Source: JAEWWD01 sp964440115
GTDB taxonomy: Bacteria; Bacillota; Clostridia; Christensenellales; CAG-138
Assembly: GCA_964440115.1 (NCBI GenBank)
Contig: CAYTPV010000003.1
Location: 434,001-498,000 of the forward strand
Direction of reading: 5' to 3'
Length of the DNA: 64,000 nt
The notes below the pieces were generated by a model. The model had not been told where the DNA came from and did not search any database. It saw nothing but the letters and a program-made list of their open reading frames with translations. How positions within the stretch are numbered: the stretch's first letter is position 1; each line of letters starts with the position of its first letter. Positions 34,744-42,684 of the stretch are shown one piece after another. The position numbers were made by a program, and so were the translations under genes.

Positions 34744-35001
34744 TTACCTCCGAGGCCTTGCGGCTTCCATCCAGGGGCGAACCCCATAATAGTACTTGCT
34801 GGCAATCCGTTCCTGCTGCTCTTCATCGAGCGACCGCAGCCGCGCGTACGCCCGCTGCAGGCTGTCGATCTGGCTAAGCCACTGGCATTTTTCGCCCAGA
34901 CAGGGCTCACGCAGCCACCTGCACTTGCCGTTTTCGCGAAGGCCTTCGCAATCCGGAAGCTCCAGCAGCTCCGTGTTTGAATATTTACTCAGTGCTCCCA
35001 T
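34744..35001 (-). CDS. Small Cys-rich protein upstream of carD
   Basis: 85 aa. Four Cys in DCEGLRENGKCRWLREPCLG and EKCQWLSQID form a candidate zinc knuckle (C-x7-C-x6-C-x4-C), followed by a helix with LQRAYARLRSLDEEQQERI. GGGGGGATCTC precedes the ATG at 35001; the frame is open 49 codons upstream. Coupled to carD. Function unknown. Confidence 0.7.
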   Translation of the reverse strand: MGALSKYSNTELLELPDCEGLRENGKCRWLREPCLGEKCQWLSQIDSLQRAYARLRSLDEEQQERIASKYYYGVRPWMEAARPRR

Positions 35002-35201
35002 GAGATCCCCCCGTGTTTTCCTGCCGTTTCCTGCATTTAGTCTGCCCCGATCCGCAAGCAAATAGCCGGATTTCGGTGTTATTTTACTGCGGCAAATCGC
35101 GACCTTGCGCCCAATGCCTGCCATCGGATAAACGCAAAGCGGCTCCATGCAACCGGACTTACGCCCTCATTCACAGAACCGCTCGTTGTAATTTCATTAT
35201 A
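35002..35201 (-). promoter_or_regulatory. Extended -10 promoter and long leader of the Cys-rich/carD operon
   Basis: Minus strand TGTTATAAT (extended -10, TATAAT at 35201-35196), then a leader of about 185 bases before the ATG at 35001. It can fold, for example GCGGTTC with GAGCCGC. I could not match it to a known riboswitch. The plus-strand part to 35322 holds only the leader of the next gene. Confidence 0.45.
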
Positions 35202-35322
35202 ACAGAATTTTGCAGGCCGATGTAAGCGCGGATGTTATTACAAATTCTTGCAGCTATATAGATTGGCTCATAAAAAACCTGTATACTTATGCTTATGAAG
35301 CCCCTCATAAAGGAGAACCGTA

Positions 35323-35952
35323 TTGAAGCTTATCTACAAGGGAAATTATCACAGCGACGACCAGCTGCCCAAAGGAACGCTGCCGCAGAACGCTGTTCGG
35401 TTTGTGGAGCCTGAAACAGCGCTGGAGCTCAACAAAGCGGCGGCGAAGTTTGTGCTGCCCACGCTGCTGATGATGGGGATTGTGATTGCTGCATCCTATG
35501 CCTGTTTCGGAAAACTTCACGTATCGGTGCGAAGCCCGTTCTTTCCGTTGGGGATGGTGCTGTCGTTTCTGTGCATGCCTCTGCATGAACTGCTGCACGC
35601 GGTGTGCTTTGGCAAAGACGCGGAAGTTGAGTTTTACGTATCGTTCAAGAACCTGATGATGTTCGTCGTATCCACACAGCCCGTATCGAAGACGCGGTTT
35701 ATCGTGCTATCGCTGCTGCCCACGGTTGCTTTAGGCTGGCTGCCGCTGATCCTATGGGCAGTCCTTCCGTATCAGGAGGCATACAGCAACCTGCTGTTTA
35801 CCTGTTCCATATTCACCATACCCATGGGCGTGGGCGATTACCTGAACGTATACAACGCCGCCCGCCAGATGCCAAAGGGCAGCATGCAGCAGATGTCGGG
35901 GTTTCATTCGTATTGGTTTGTGGGGGGAAGCAGTGGACACACTACTGCATAA
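35323..35952 (+). CDS. DUF3267-type membrane zincin
   Basis: 209 aa, four to five membrane segments. MPLHELLHAVCFGKDAEV has the HExxH zinc motif (His88, Glu89, His92) inside a membrane segment, as in the DUF3267 putative zincin peptidases. Candidate third ligand: Asp in GVGDYLNVYNA. The TTG start at 35323 follows AAAGGAGAACC. Substrate unknown; probably acts within or at the membrane. Confidence 0.82.
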   Translation: MKLIYKGNYHSDDQLPKGTLPQNAVRFVEPETALELNKAAAKFVLPTLLMMGIVIAASYACFGKLHVSVRSPFFPLGMVLSFLCMPLHELLHAVCFGKDAEVEFYVSFKNLMMFVVSTQPVSKTRFIVLSLLPTVALGWLPLILWAVLPYQEAYSNLLFTCSIFTIPMGVGDYLNVYNAARQMPKGSMQQMSGFHSYWFVGGSSGHTTA

Positions 35953-35969
35953 TGGAAAGGAGTGTAGCA

Positions 35970-36566
35970 ATGTTTCAAACTGCACCCGGAGTAGAAATAC
36001 CATTTCCCGAGAAAATCGCAGAAGAGTATGTTGTCAAGCAAAACTGCATTATTCTGAATATCAGTTTTGAAAAGTTAAAACCTCTGTTTGAAGACTTTCT
36101 TACCAGTCTGCAGGAGCCGCTATTTCTGTTCATTCATAATCCCCTTAATGGAGACGAAGAAAAAAAGCTGCTTGAAAAGGACGCAAGTCAATTTCATGCA
36201 GAAGTGCTATATTTGGACGGACAGACAAAAGAACAGATAAGCGAAATTATGGATCAATTCGGTGAGATACTATTTCAAGATGGAATGTCGCAATTTGGAG
36301 TTGCCTCTCACAGAAGCGGAGACGAGATATTCATTCAAAAATACAAAATAGTTGCCATATTTAGCAAAGATATCGCGAAATACATTCCTCTTATGAATCA
36401 ATACGGAATATCAGAAACTGACCATTTGATTACAGCATGGGATACATTTTCACAAGAGCACCCGGGTAGTTGCAGCAGGGTGCATATCAAAGATAAGGAT
36501 ATTAGGGATGTGATAAAAAGCCTGAAAGAAAAAGGCATGTACCGAGCAAAAATCGTCAAGGACTAA
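35970..36566 (+). CDS. Protein of unknown function
   Basis: 198 aa, soluble. The start at 35970 follows GGAAAGGAG; earlier in-frame codons lie inside the preceding gene. Contains LFLFIHNPLNGDEEKKLLEK, MDQFGEILFQDGMSQFGVAS, IFIQKYKIVAIFSKD and a C-terminal RDVIKSLKEKGMYRAKIV. Base use is more A/T-rich than its neighbours. No family recognised. It follows the DUF3267 gene by 17 bases and may be cotranscribed. Confidence 0.7.
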   Translation: MFQTAPGVEIPFPEKIAEEYVVKQNCIILNISFEKLKPLFEDFLTSLQEPLFLFIHNPLNGDEEKKLLEKDASQFHAEVLYLDGQTKEQISEIMDQFGEILFQDGMSQFGVASHRSGDEIFIQKYKIVAIFSKDIAKYIPLMNQYGISETDHLITAWDTFSQEHPGSCSRVHIKDKDIRDVIKSLKEKGMYRAKIVKD

Positions 36567-36856
36567 TTCCGAATTGCATATGCAAATCCATCATGACAGC
36601 ATTTCAGCCTGTTCCATTAGGCGGAAATCTATTCGATTGTTTTCAGACTATCTATCCGGTCGTTAATTTCATAGGCTTCCAATCCGTCATTTTGCAGGCG
36701 ATTGGTTGTGCGACCGTAGGGCGCACATCATTCCTTGAAGAATATCCGAATGTGTCATTCGGGTGCATGCGCGGTGCAAAATGACACCTTAGAGTGCTTT
36801 TCGGCCCGACAGTTCGCCGTAGGCGACCGAGGGACGAAAATGCACGGGGAAGCTCG
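36567..36856. other. Intergenic stretch without recognisable gene
   Basis: No supported gene. It contains the hairpin GAATGTGTCATTC at about 36747 and otherwise no recognised element; it leads into the hairpin array at 36857. Confidence 0.5.
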
Positions 36857-36950
36857 CCTAAGTGCCTTGGCACTTAGGTGATATAAAATCGTCGCAGTGC
36901 CAACCGGCACTGCGGCGTTATCCAAATAAGTGCGTACGGCACTTATTTGG
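36857..36950. repeat. Array of three hairpins sharing an AGTGCC/GGCACT core
   Basis: Hairpin 1: CCTAAGTGCC-TT-GGCACTTAGG (36857-36878). Hairpin 2: CGCAGTGCC-AACC-GGCACTGCG (36893-36914). Hairpin 3: CCAAATAAGTGC-GTACG-GCACTTATTTGG (36922-36950). All three stems are perfect and share AGTGC. The last overlaps the end of the minus-strand MORN gene. No U-tracts. Confidence 0.8.
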
Positions 36951-38364
36951 CTTCAACTGTCCACGCCATCACCTGCGGAATCGTCCATTCCGTGCCGTCT
37001 TCCAATGTGTCAGTCCACAAATACTGCGGCGTGCCCCAGATGGTCACCATCTGATCTACGGCGGGCGGCGCTTCACCCTTGCTCAGTGTGTAAAACACGC
37101 CTACCTCTTCGTAATCGTTTGTATCAGGGTTGAACAGATAGAGGTAGCAGTATCCGGGGTCATTATCCGCATCGACCCACACTTCGGATACCTGTCCGGT
37201 CCAACTGATGCACAGGTCGCTGCCCTCCTGGCAGGCGGTATATAAATCCTCGTGCTTGATGGGCTTGCACTTGCTCTTGAACGCGTTGACGCGATCCGCA
37301 CGCGCCTGTTCTGTTTCCACGATGAAGCCGTTTTCAAATTCGCCAGAGTATACGGTATCCTCAAAGCAGTTGTACAGCGTGCCTTTGCCGTGGTAGTTAC
37401 TGTTGCGGAAACCGCCTTCATACTGCAGCGCGTCGTACCAGACTTCCTGACCCTGCCCGTTGAGCGCGTCGTTATCGTACCAGCCGCTTTCGGTAAACCC
37501 GGTTTCCCAGTAGGTTGCGCCCTCCCCGCTGAAATGGCCCTGTTTCCAGTTGCCCTCATATGTCCAGCTTGTTCCATCCGGACTTTTTGTAGTAAAGGAG
37601 CCCGCGCCGTCCGGCAAGCCGTTCACCAGCTCGCCGGTATAATAACCGGTGCGTTCGCCAAATGCCATCTGCAGTGTGATATCCTGTTCCACCACACTGG
37701 ATTTCGCAGGCGCGGCGGTGGGTATCACGGTGGGTTGCTGCATGGCAGGCTTTGGTGTGCTTTGGGGGTTGATCGTCGGTGACGGACCGTTCATGAATTT
37801 TTCAATATCGAAACCGGACTCTGCTTTCACGAACCGCCGTTTGCCTTCAATGACAAGTTCATCGGCTTTCACCGTAAACTTAAAGCTGTTGTCGTCAGCA
37901 TAGAGCACGCCGGTTCCCTTTTTCTCGTTGAAAACATACGTGCCGCCGTAATTTTGCTCGTCTGTGTAAACCTCGACTTTGCCCTTTTCCTGAAAATCGA
38001 TGACCTCGCCGTACTCGTCGCTGTACCATACGCCAAGGGCAGGCACATCGCCGCTGGGATTGAGCAGGAATATCGCCGCAAGCCCGCACAGCACCACAAA
38101 CCCCACGATAAGCCCAATTATAAGCCCCGTTTTGGTTTTTTTGCGTGCAGCCATATAGGCGGCTGCGGGTTGCTGGTAGTACTGCTGCGGCGGCGCGTAC
38201 TGCTGCGGCTGGGCATATTGCTGCGGCTGGGTGTATTGCTGTGGCTGTGAAGATGGTGTTTGCTGCCGCGCCGTGGCCGGAGGTATGAGCGCCGCGCCGC
38301 AGTGGCCGCAGAAGGCGCTGGTATCGGCATTGGGATGACCGCACTTCGTACAGAACACGAGCAT
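36943..38364 (-). CDS. Zinc-ribbon / MORN-repeat membrane protein
   Basis: 473 aa. N-terminal zinc ribbon (CTKCGHPNADTSAFCGHCG, Cys pairs at 6/9 and 19/22), a low-complexity QPQQYAQPQQY region (about 40-66), a membrane helix (about 80-101), a small beta domain (GVWYSDEYGEVIDFQEKGK), a Pro/Thr linker (about 193-220), then about four MORN-type repeats (GYYTGELVNGLPDGAGSF, YEGNWKQGHFSGEGATYWE, YEGGFRNSNYHGKGTLY, YSGEFENGFI) and a C-terminal beta domain. Resembles the zinc-ribbon plus single-helix sensor-like proteins of Clostridia. Role unknown. Confidence 0.83.
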   Translation of the reverse strand: MLVFCTKCGHPNADTSAFCGHCGAALIPPATARQQTPSSQPQQYTQPQQYAQPQQYAPPQQYYQQPAAAYMAARKKTKTGLIIGLIVGFVVLCGLAAIFLLNPSGDVPALGVWYSDEYGEVIDFQEKGKVEVYTDEQNYGGTYVFNEKKGTGVLYADDNSFKFTVKADELVIEGKRRFVKAESGFDIEKFMNGPSPTINPQSTPKPAMQQPTVIPTAAPAKSSVVEQDITLQMAFGERTGYYTGELVNGLPDGAGSFTTKSPDGTSWTYEGNWKQGHFSGEGATYWETGFTESGWYDNDALNGQGQEVWYDALQYEGGFRNSNYHGKGTLYNCFEDTVYSGEFENGFIVETEQARADRVNAFKSKCKPIKHEDLYTACQEGSDLCISWTGQVSEVWVDADNDPGYCYLYLFNPDTNDYEEVGVFYTLSKGEAPPAVDQMVTIWGTPQYLWTDTLEDGTEWTIPQVMAWTVEAK

Positions 38365-38776
38365 ACTCCCCCTTTATATAGCATTCTGCGCCCGCGCCCC
38401 ATTACGGAACGCGGGCTACCCCCCTGCGGCATGCGCCGCTACCCCCTGAAGCCGCAGCCTGTATGCTGCGAACTGTCATAAAATTAGCCCCTGTAGGTTT
38501 CTGATAAGTTCTGCAGATGTTTTGTATGTATGTGACACCGCCGGATCAAATGCATATGGTTCAACAAGCAAAGAGTATTCCATACTCCCTGCTCCAATTG
38601 TATCTATGCGCTTGCTGTTACGCAATATCCCTGCACGGACTGGCAATGTCAAAAACTTGGCACGAATCGTGTCACAAGGCGTCGGATTGGCAATGGGTAA
38701 AATTTGCGGGTATTCGTGTTGGGCGTCTCCCGCAGAAGGGCAATACTATACGCAAGAAACGCAGGAGGGCAGGCAT
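38365..38776. promoter_or_regulatory. Intergenic region with a near-palindrome at 38658-38674
   Basis: No supported gene in 412 bases between the divergent MORN and molbindin genes. TGGCACGA-A-TCGTGTCA is an 8-bp inverted repeat with one mismatch, about 100 bases before the molbindin start, and could be an operator. The molybdenum-cofactor riboswitch pattern was looked for and not recognised. Confidence 0.35.
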
Positions 38777-38989
38777 ATGAAAATCAGTGCGAGGAACCAG
38801 CTGAAAGGGATCATCATATCCGTTGAAAAAGGCGCGGTCAACGCAATCGTTGTGATCAATATCGGCGGCGGCAGAACCATTACTTCCAGTATTACCAACA
38901 ACGCGGCGCAGGAACTTGGGTTAAAGGCAGGAATGGACGCATATGCAATCGTAAAAGCATCCAACGTGATGATTGGGATAGACGAATAA
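38777..38989 (+). CDS. mop: Molbindin (Mop/TOBE domain protein)
   Basis: 70 aa single TOBE domain: MKISARNQLKGIIISVEKGA, VNAIVVINIGGGRTITSSIT and LGLKAGMDAYAIVKASNVMI. Binds molybdate or tungstate as a storage oligomer. GGAGGGC lies upstream; the frame is open further 5' without a start. Convergent with a NifX-like/DUF134 pair, making a small molybdenum or Fe-S themed group. Confidence 0.92.
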   Translation: MKISARNQLKGIIISVEKGAVNAIVVINIGGGRTITSSITNNAAQELGLKAGMDAYAIVKASNVMIGIDE

Positions 38990-39010
38990 TGTTTGAGAGA
39001 TAACCCAAAA

Positions 39011-39042
39011 AACAAGCCCGAAACAACAGCTTCGGGCTTGTT
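39011..39042. terminator. Bidirectional terminator between mop and the NifX-like gene
   Basis: AACAAGCCCGAA, 8-base loop, TTCGGGCTTGTT with flanking A- and T-runs on both sides; serves both convergent genes. Confidence 0.9.
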
Positions 39043-39059
39043 TTGTCAGACTGTCGCGC

Positions 39060-39452
39060 TCAATGAGTATGGCCGCCGCAGCCGTGTTCGCCGCAGTCCC
39101 CGCCGTGGTGATGCTCCCCATGATGATCGCAGGTGGCGTCGGAATTGTAAACGAGGTTTCCAGCGAGCAGTGCATCCACGGCGGCATCCGCATCGCCGGT
39201 TACGCCTGCGTACAGCTTGATATTCGCCTCAGATAGCGCGCGCTTTGCGCCGCCGCCGATGCCGCCGCAGATCAGCGCGTCCACATGCAGTTTCTTGAGC
39301 ATATCCGCTAGCGCGCCGTGCCCGCTGCCGTTCGTATTCACCGTCGTGGAAAGCTTCACCTGATTGTCTTCGATATCGTATACCTTAAACCGTTCCGTAT
39401 GGCCAAAGTGGCCGAATATCTCCCCGTTTTCATAGGTCGCCGCAATTCTCAT
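39060..39452 (-). CDS. NifX/NifB-C-type dinitrogenase cofactor family protein
   Basis: 130 aa. Nitro_FeMo-Co domain: MRIAATYENGEIFGHFGHTE, LADMLKKLHVDALICGGIGG and AKRALSEANIKLYAGVTGDA. The tail is a His/Cys-rich metal-binding stretch (DHHGEHHHGGDCGEHGCGGH). Such small proteins bind Fe-S or Mo-Fe cluster precursors; no nitrogenase genes are present, so a general metal-cluster role is more likely. It overlaps the DUF134 gene by 23 bases, and the start at 39452 is favoured by homology. Confidence 0.9.
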   Translation of the reverse strand: MRIAATYENGEIFGHFGHTERFKVYDIEDNQVKLSTTVNTNGSGHGALADMLKKLHVDALICGGIGGGAKRALSEANIKLYAGVTGDADAAVDALLAGNLVYNSDATCDHHGEHHHGGDCGEHGCGGHTH

Positions 39453-39879
39453 TTTCCTGTTCCGTCCTTTCAGGCTGATTGATTGTTTCCGTGATATCCG
39501 ATTGATTTTGCGCATCCATATCGTCCTGCCGATTGCATCGTCTGCGATGGCAGTGGCCGCACCCGCAGCCGCAGTGTTCCCCACCGCCGAGCGTATAATC
39601 CCCGCCGCTGATGATCAGTTCCATGCCTTTGACAAGGCATTCCGCCAGTTTTGCCCGCGCGCTTGCGTATATGGCCTGCGCGGTGGTGCGGGCGACATCC
39701 ATAAGCCGTGCGCATTCTTCCTGACTCATGCCTTCAAGATCGATGAGGCGTATGGTTTCGTATTCATCCAAGCTCATCACAATCCTGCCGCGCCCTTCGT
39801 GTTCACGGCCGTCCAGCGGGCCGAAGCTCTGACTTTCGGGCATGCAGCAGACGCGGCGGCATTTTCTTGGCCTTGGCAT
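39430..39879 (-). CDS. DUF134 family DNA-binding protein
   Basis: 149 aa. MPRPRKCRRVCCMPESQSF and an HTH of sigma-70 region 4 type: LDEYETIRLIDLEGMSQEEC, ARLMDVARTTAQAIYASARA. The Cys/His-rich tail CGCGCGHCHRRRC could sense metal or redox. GAGGTGAATTCT precedes the ATG at 39879. DUF134 genes often lie next to NifX-like genes. Probable autoregulator of this pair, using the repeats upstream (inference). Confidence 0.87.
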   Translation of the reverse strand: MPRPRKCRRVCCMPESQSFGPLDGREHEGRGRIVMSLDEYETIRLIDLEGMSQEECARLMDVARTTAQAIYASARAKLAECLVKGMELIISGGDYTLGGGEHCGCGCGHCHRRRCNRQDDMDAQNQSDITETINQPERTEQENENCGDL

Positions 39880-39907
39880 AGAATTCACCTCATTCAGCTT
39901 CGCGTTT

Positions 39908-39961
39908 TCGGCATATGCCATTTATTGTGTCGATCATAGCAGCATTATCGGCATATGTCAA
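39908..39961 (-). promoter_or_regulatory. Promoter and twin operator of the DUF134/NifX pair
   Basis: Minus strand TTGACA (39961-39956), 17-base spacer, TATGAT (39938-39933). The 13-base word TCGGCATATG[CT]CA occurs on the plus strand at 39908-39920 and 39948-39960, exactly 40 bases apart; the first includes a perfect GGCATATGCC palindrome. One copy covers the -35, the other lies just after the start site, as expected for autorepression. Confidence 0.75.
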
Positions 39962-39972
39962 TAATATTGGCA

Positions 39973-39997
39973 CAAAAAAGCCCGGACTCTTCCGGGC
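39973..39997 (-). terminator. Terminator of the EamA gene
   Basis: Minus strand GCCCGGA-AGAG-TCCGGGC followed by TTTTTTG. Confidence 0.9.
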
Positions 39998-40021
39998 AGG
40001 AAATTCCGATGGTGCAATTGC

Positions 40022-40900
40022 CTAAACGTTCGGCTCGATACTCACCCGTTTGGGCCGGTACAGTTCCGCGAACGCGGCACCGCCGAGTATGAGCGCGCCG
40101 CCGCATATCTGCAGGGCATTCATGGTTTCCCCCAGCAGCAAAGCGGAGAAGAATACGGCGGAAAGTGGCTCCAGATATCCGCACACCGCGACCGACTGCA
40201 CGGGAAGATGCCCGATGGATGAAAAGTAAAGGTAGCACCCGATACCGGTGTTGACAACGCCGAGCACGACTATGGGCAGCACACTATGGGGTTCGATGCG
40301 CAGCGCAAATCCCTGCCGAATGAAAAGAAACACGGCAACCACCGCGAAGGCGCCAATCGTCTGCAACATGGGGTTGCGTATACCGCTGATGCTTGCAGCT
40401 TTTTTATTCAGTATCACCAACGCGGCATACATCACCGCGGACATAATGCCGCAAAACACACCCCACAGATTTTTCCCGCCATCCAGCACCCGCAGGTTTA
40501 CAAACAGCATACCAATCAGCACACAAACAAAACCGGCCGCTTTGACCCATGTAATGCGCTCCCCAAACAGCAAGGGGGAGAGCGCCATGACGATGACCGG
40601 CCCGCAATAACATGAAAGCGTGGCCACGCCGACACCGACCTGCCGATATGCCTCGTACAGGAACATCCAGTTCGCGCCCATCGCGATACCGGACGCGACA
40701 AGATATATCAGATGCGTTTTATTGACCGGCGCACCGCCCTTTTTTCGGGTACTTAGAAACAGCAGCACGAGAAACACGCTGCCTATAAGGCTGCGGGTAA
40801 ACACGATTTCATAGCTGTTTAGGGCAATATGGCTCGCCACAATGCCGTTTAAGCCAAACAGCAGCAGCGCGGCGATATACTTACTATAAGCGGTTTTCAT
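40022..40900 (-). CDS. EamA/DMT-family transporter
   Basis: 292 aa, ten predicted membrane segments in two EamA halves (about 5-135 and 145-283). FTRSLIGSVFLVLLF and GVATLSCYCGPVIVMALSPL, then GCYLYFSSIGHLPVQ and AVCGYLEPLSAVFFSALLLG are typical of the drug/metabolite exporter superfamily. The MKTAYSKYI start at 40900 follows AGAGAG; the longer frame runs into repeats. Substrate unknown. Confidence 0.9.
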   Translation of the reverse strand: MKTAYSKYIAALLLFGLNGIVASHIALNSYEIVFTRSLIGSVFLVLLFLSTRKKGGAPVNKTHLIYLVASGIAMGANWMFLYEAYRQVGVGVATLSCYCGPVIVMALSPLLFGERITWVKAAGFVCVLIGMLFVNLRVLDGGKNLWGVFCGIMSAVMYAALVILNKKAASISGIRNPMLQTIGAFAVVAVFLFIRQGFALRIEPHSVLPIVVLGVVNTGIGCYLYFSSIGHLPVQSVAVCGYLEPLSAVFFSALLLGETMNALQICGGALILGGAAFAELYRPKRVSIEPNV

Positions 40901-40934
40901 AATGCATCTCTCTGGGCAGTTATTCAGCGTAGTT

Positions 40935-41190
40935 CTATAAAGCCCTTTTGCAGGGGCTTCACCCCTGCACCCGACCAAAGGGACACGTCCCTTTGGAATC
41001 CCCTTACTAGGAACGCCCCTAATAGGGCGTTCCCATGGAGGGTTTAAAGGGCAGTAACGGCCCTTGTCAGAGTTTTGGGGGCCAAAGTTGAGCGCACCTG
41101 TAGCGGAACAAGCGAAGCGAAGGCCCAGTGAGCAAGGGAGAATAGCCCTGTAAGGAATATACGACCATTGCGAGGCCAGAGCCTCCAACG
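40935..41190. repeat. Array of short hairpins, dispersed-repeat type
   Basis: TGCAGGGG/CCCCTGCA, CCAAAGGGAC/GTCCCTTTGG, GGAACGCCC/GGGCGTTCC and AAGGGC...GCCCTT lie in series, with ATCCCC or ACCC words between them. Same style as 21.6 and 63.9 kb. No gene in this gap. Confidence 0.7.
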
Positions 41191-41204
41191 TATCTATGCA
41201 GTCA

Positions 41205-41456
41205 CTACCCCTGCAGTCCGTTTTCCTGACGTTCCATGTTTTCTACGACGATGTCGTAAATTTCACCCAGCGAAGCGGCGTATTCGAGCACCAACCAAGG
41301 CGTATTTGTATGAAAATGAATTTTTATAAGACTTTCATCGCCCACGGCGAGCAGGCAGTCGCCCTGTATGTTGTTTGTGATGTATTCGATGATTGCGTCT
41401 TCCGAAAGGTCTTGCCCTTCGATGAGCAGCTGCACGTCAAATTTAAACTCCAGCAT
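41205..41456 (-). CDS. Stand-alone FakA C-terminal-like domain protein
   Basis: 83 aa. MLEFKFDVQLLIEGQDLSED, DCLLAVGDESLIKIHFHTNT and PWLVLEYAASLGEIYDIVVE resemble the C-terminal domain of FakA/DAK2-type fatty-acid kinase subunits (normally after the kinase domain), including the H-x-H-T-N motif. The kinase and linker domains are absent. AAGGAG upstream supports the start at 41456. Role unknown; perhaps binds an acyl-phosphate or DegV-like partner. Confidence 0.75.
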   Translation of the reverse strand: MLEFKFDVQLLIEGQDLSEDAIIEYITNNIQGDCLLAVGDESLIKIHFHTNTPWLVLEYAASLGEIYDIVVENMERQENGLQG

Positions 41457-41595
41457 TGCGCACTCCTTATCTTTGCATGGTTTCCTGCTCAGAATACCAT
41501 GCATCACTGCGAAAGAAAAGACATGGCTTTCATAAGTGCGCGCAGGCAAAGGCATACTATCTCATATGAACCATCAAACAACCGGAGGACGGAAA

Positions 41596-42636
41596 ATGGA
41601 TATGCTTACAAACAGACGAATAAAAATCAGGCGGGCAATTTTTTGCACCGCATGCTGTATACTGGTGGCACTATCCGGCTGCGGCGGGGGTAAAACGCCG
41701 CAGAATACGCCCTGGCCATCGCCATCCGCCACGCCGACAGCAACCGCCGCGCCCGTCACCGCAGAGCCTACTTTCACGGCATCGCCTACGCCTTGTCCTT
41801 CGCCGAGCGCGGCGATATCGCCTTCGCCCACAGCGAAGCCTTCCGCGTCGCCTACAGTAAAGCCCACTGCTTCGCCGACGCCGAAACCGACGCCGCTGAG
41901 CGAAAAATCCGTGCTTTCAATATTGGGCATACGCAAGGAAGCGCTGATCGATTTAGAGTATTACGATCTGGACGGCGACGGCGTAAAAGACGCCATTGCG
42001 CTGTATCAGAGCGAGCCGGTATCGGACACCGTATCCCGTCTTTCAGTATCCGCCGTCAACAGCGCGACTAAAAAGCACATGGATCTGTCGCTGCCGTTTG
42101 ATATGGGCCTGCAAAAGCAATCCATACAGCTTACAGTGCTGCCCGTTAAGAAGTCGGGCAAGACCACCGTTTATGTGATTGCGGGCGGCCAATACGGCGG
42201 CACTGTATCGCACGTGGGGTATTCCGTATTGAAGTATACCAAGGGCGGCTTTTCGGACATATTCTCAAAATACCGCGACAACGGCATGACCTATACGCTG
42301 ACCATGCAGGACGGCCCTGTCGCCGTACTGACTCTTTCCAGCGGCCAAAAATTCCGTCTCAAGCCCACGGATCTGAGCACCTATAAAGCATCGGGCTGGA
42401 TCGACAATCAGGGCAAGCTGACCAGCACCGCGCATGTATTTGATGAGCACATAGGTTTTTCCACGCTTTCGTTTGCGGATGAGAAGGGCGTGCTGACATT
42501 GTGGGGATCGCAGGAAATCCGCGGCCTGCACAAGCTGGACGTGCTGGGAACCCTCGATACCATCTGGCGCTATGACGGCACAAAATGGACGACAACTGCC
42601 GATGTGAAACCTGTGTCAAGCGAGGTGGAAGGATGA
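41596..42636 (+). CDS. Secreted lipoprotein with Pro/Ser/Thr linker
   Basis: 346 aa. Lipobox LVALSGC, then a Pro/Ser/Thr/Ala low-complexity stalk (about 35-102) and a C-terminal beta-rich domain: LDLEYYDLDGDGVKDAIALY-like EF/FG-GAP calcium motif near residue 115 (DLDGDGVKD), IYVIAGGQYGG-like core, and WRYDGTKWTTTADV at the end. GGAGGACGGAAA precedes the ATG at 41596. No known family. A remnant of a second copy of its 3' end is present at 43137. Confidence 0.78.
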   Translation: MDMLTNRRIKIRRAIFCTACCILVALSGCGGGKTPQNTPWPSPSATPTATAAPVTAEPTFTASPTPCPSPSAAISPSPTAKPSASPTVKPTASPTPKPTPLSEKSVLSILGIRKEALIDLEYYDLDGDGVKDAIALYQSEPVSDTVSRLSVSAVNSATKKHMDLSLPFDMGLQKQSIQLTVLPVKKSGKTTVYVIAGGQYGGTVSHVGYSVLKYTKGGFSDIFSKYRDNGMTYTLTMQDGPVAVLTLSSGQKFRLKPTDLSTYKASGWIDNQGKLTSTAHVFDEHIGFSTLSFADEKGVLTLWGSQEIRGLHKLDVLGTLDTIWRYDGTKWTTTADVKPVSSEVEG

Positions 42637-42684
42637 GGATCAGGCGAGCAAGTACATTTATCTCGTGGATGCACGGGCCGTGAT

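Noticed and set aside
38522..38776. Molybdenum-cofactor riboswitch upstream of the molbindin gene
   Set aside because: The expected conserved core was not found; only a near-palindrome is present.
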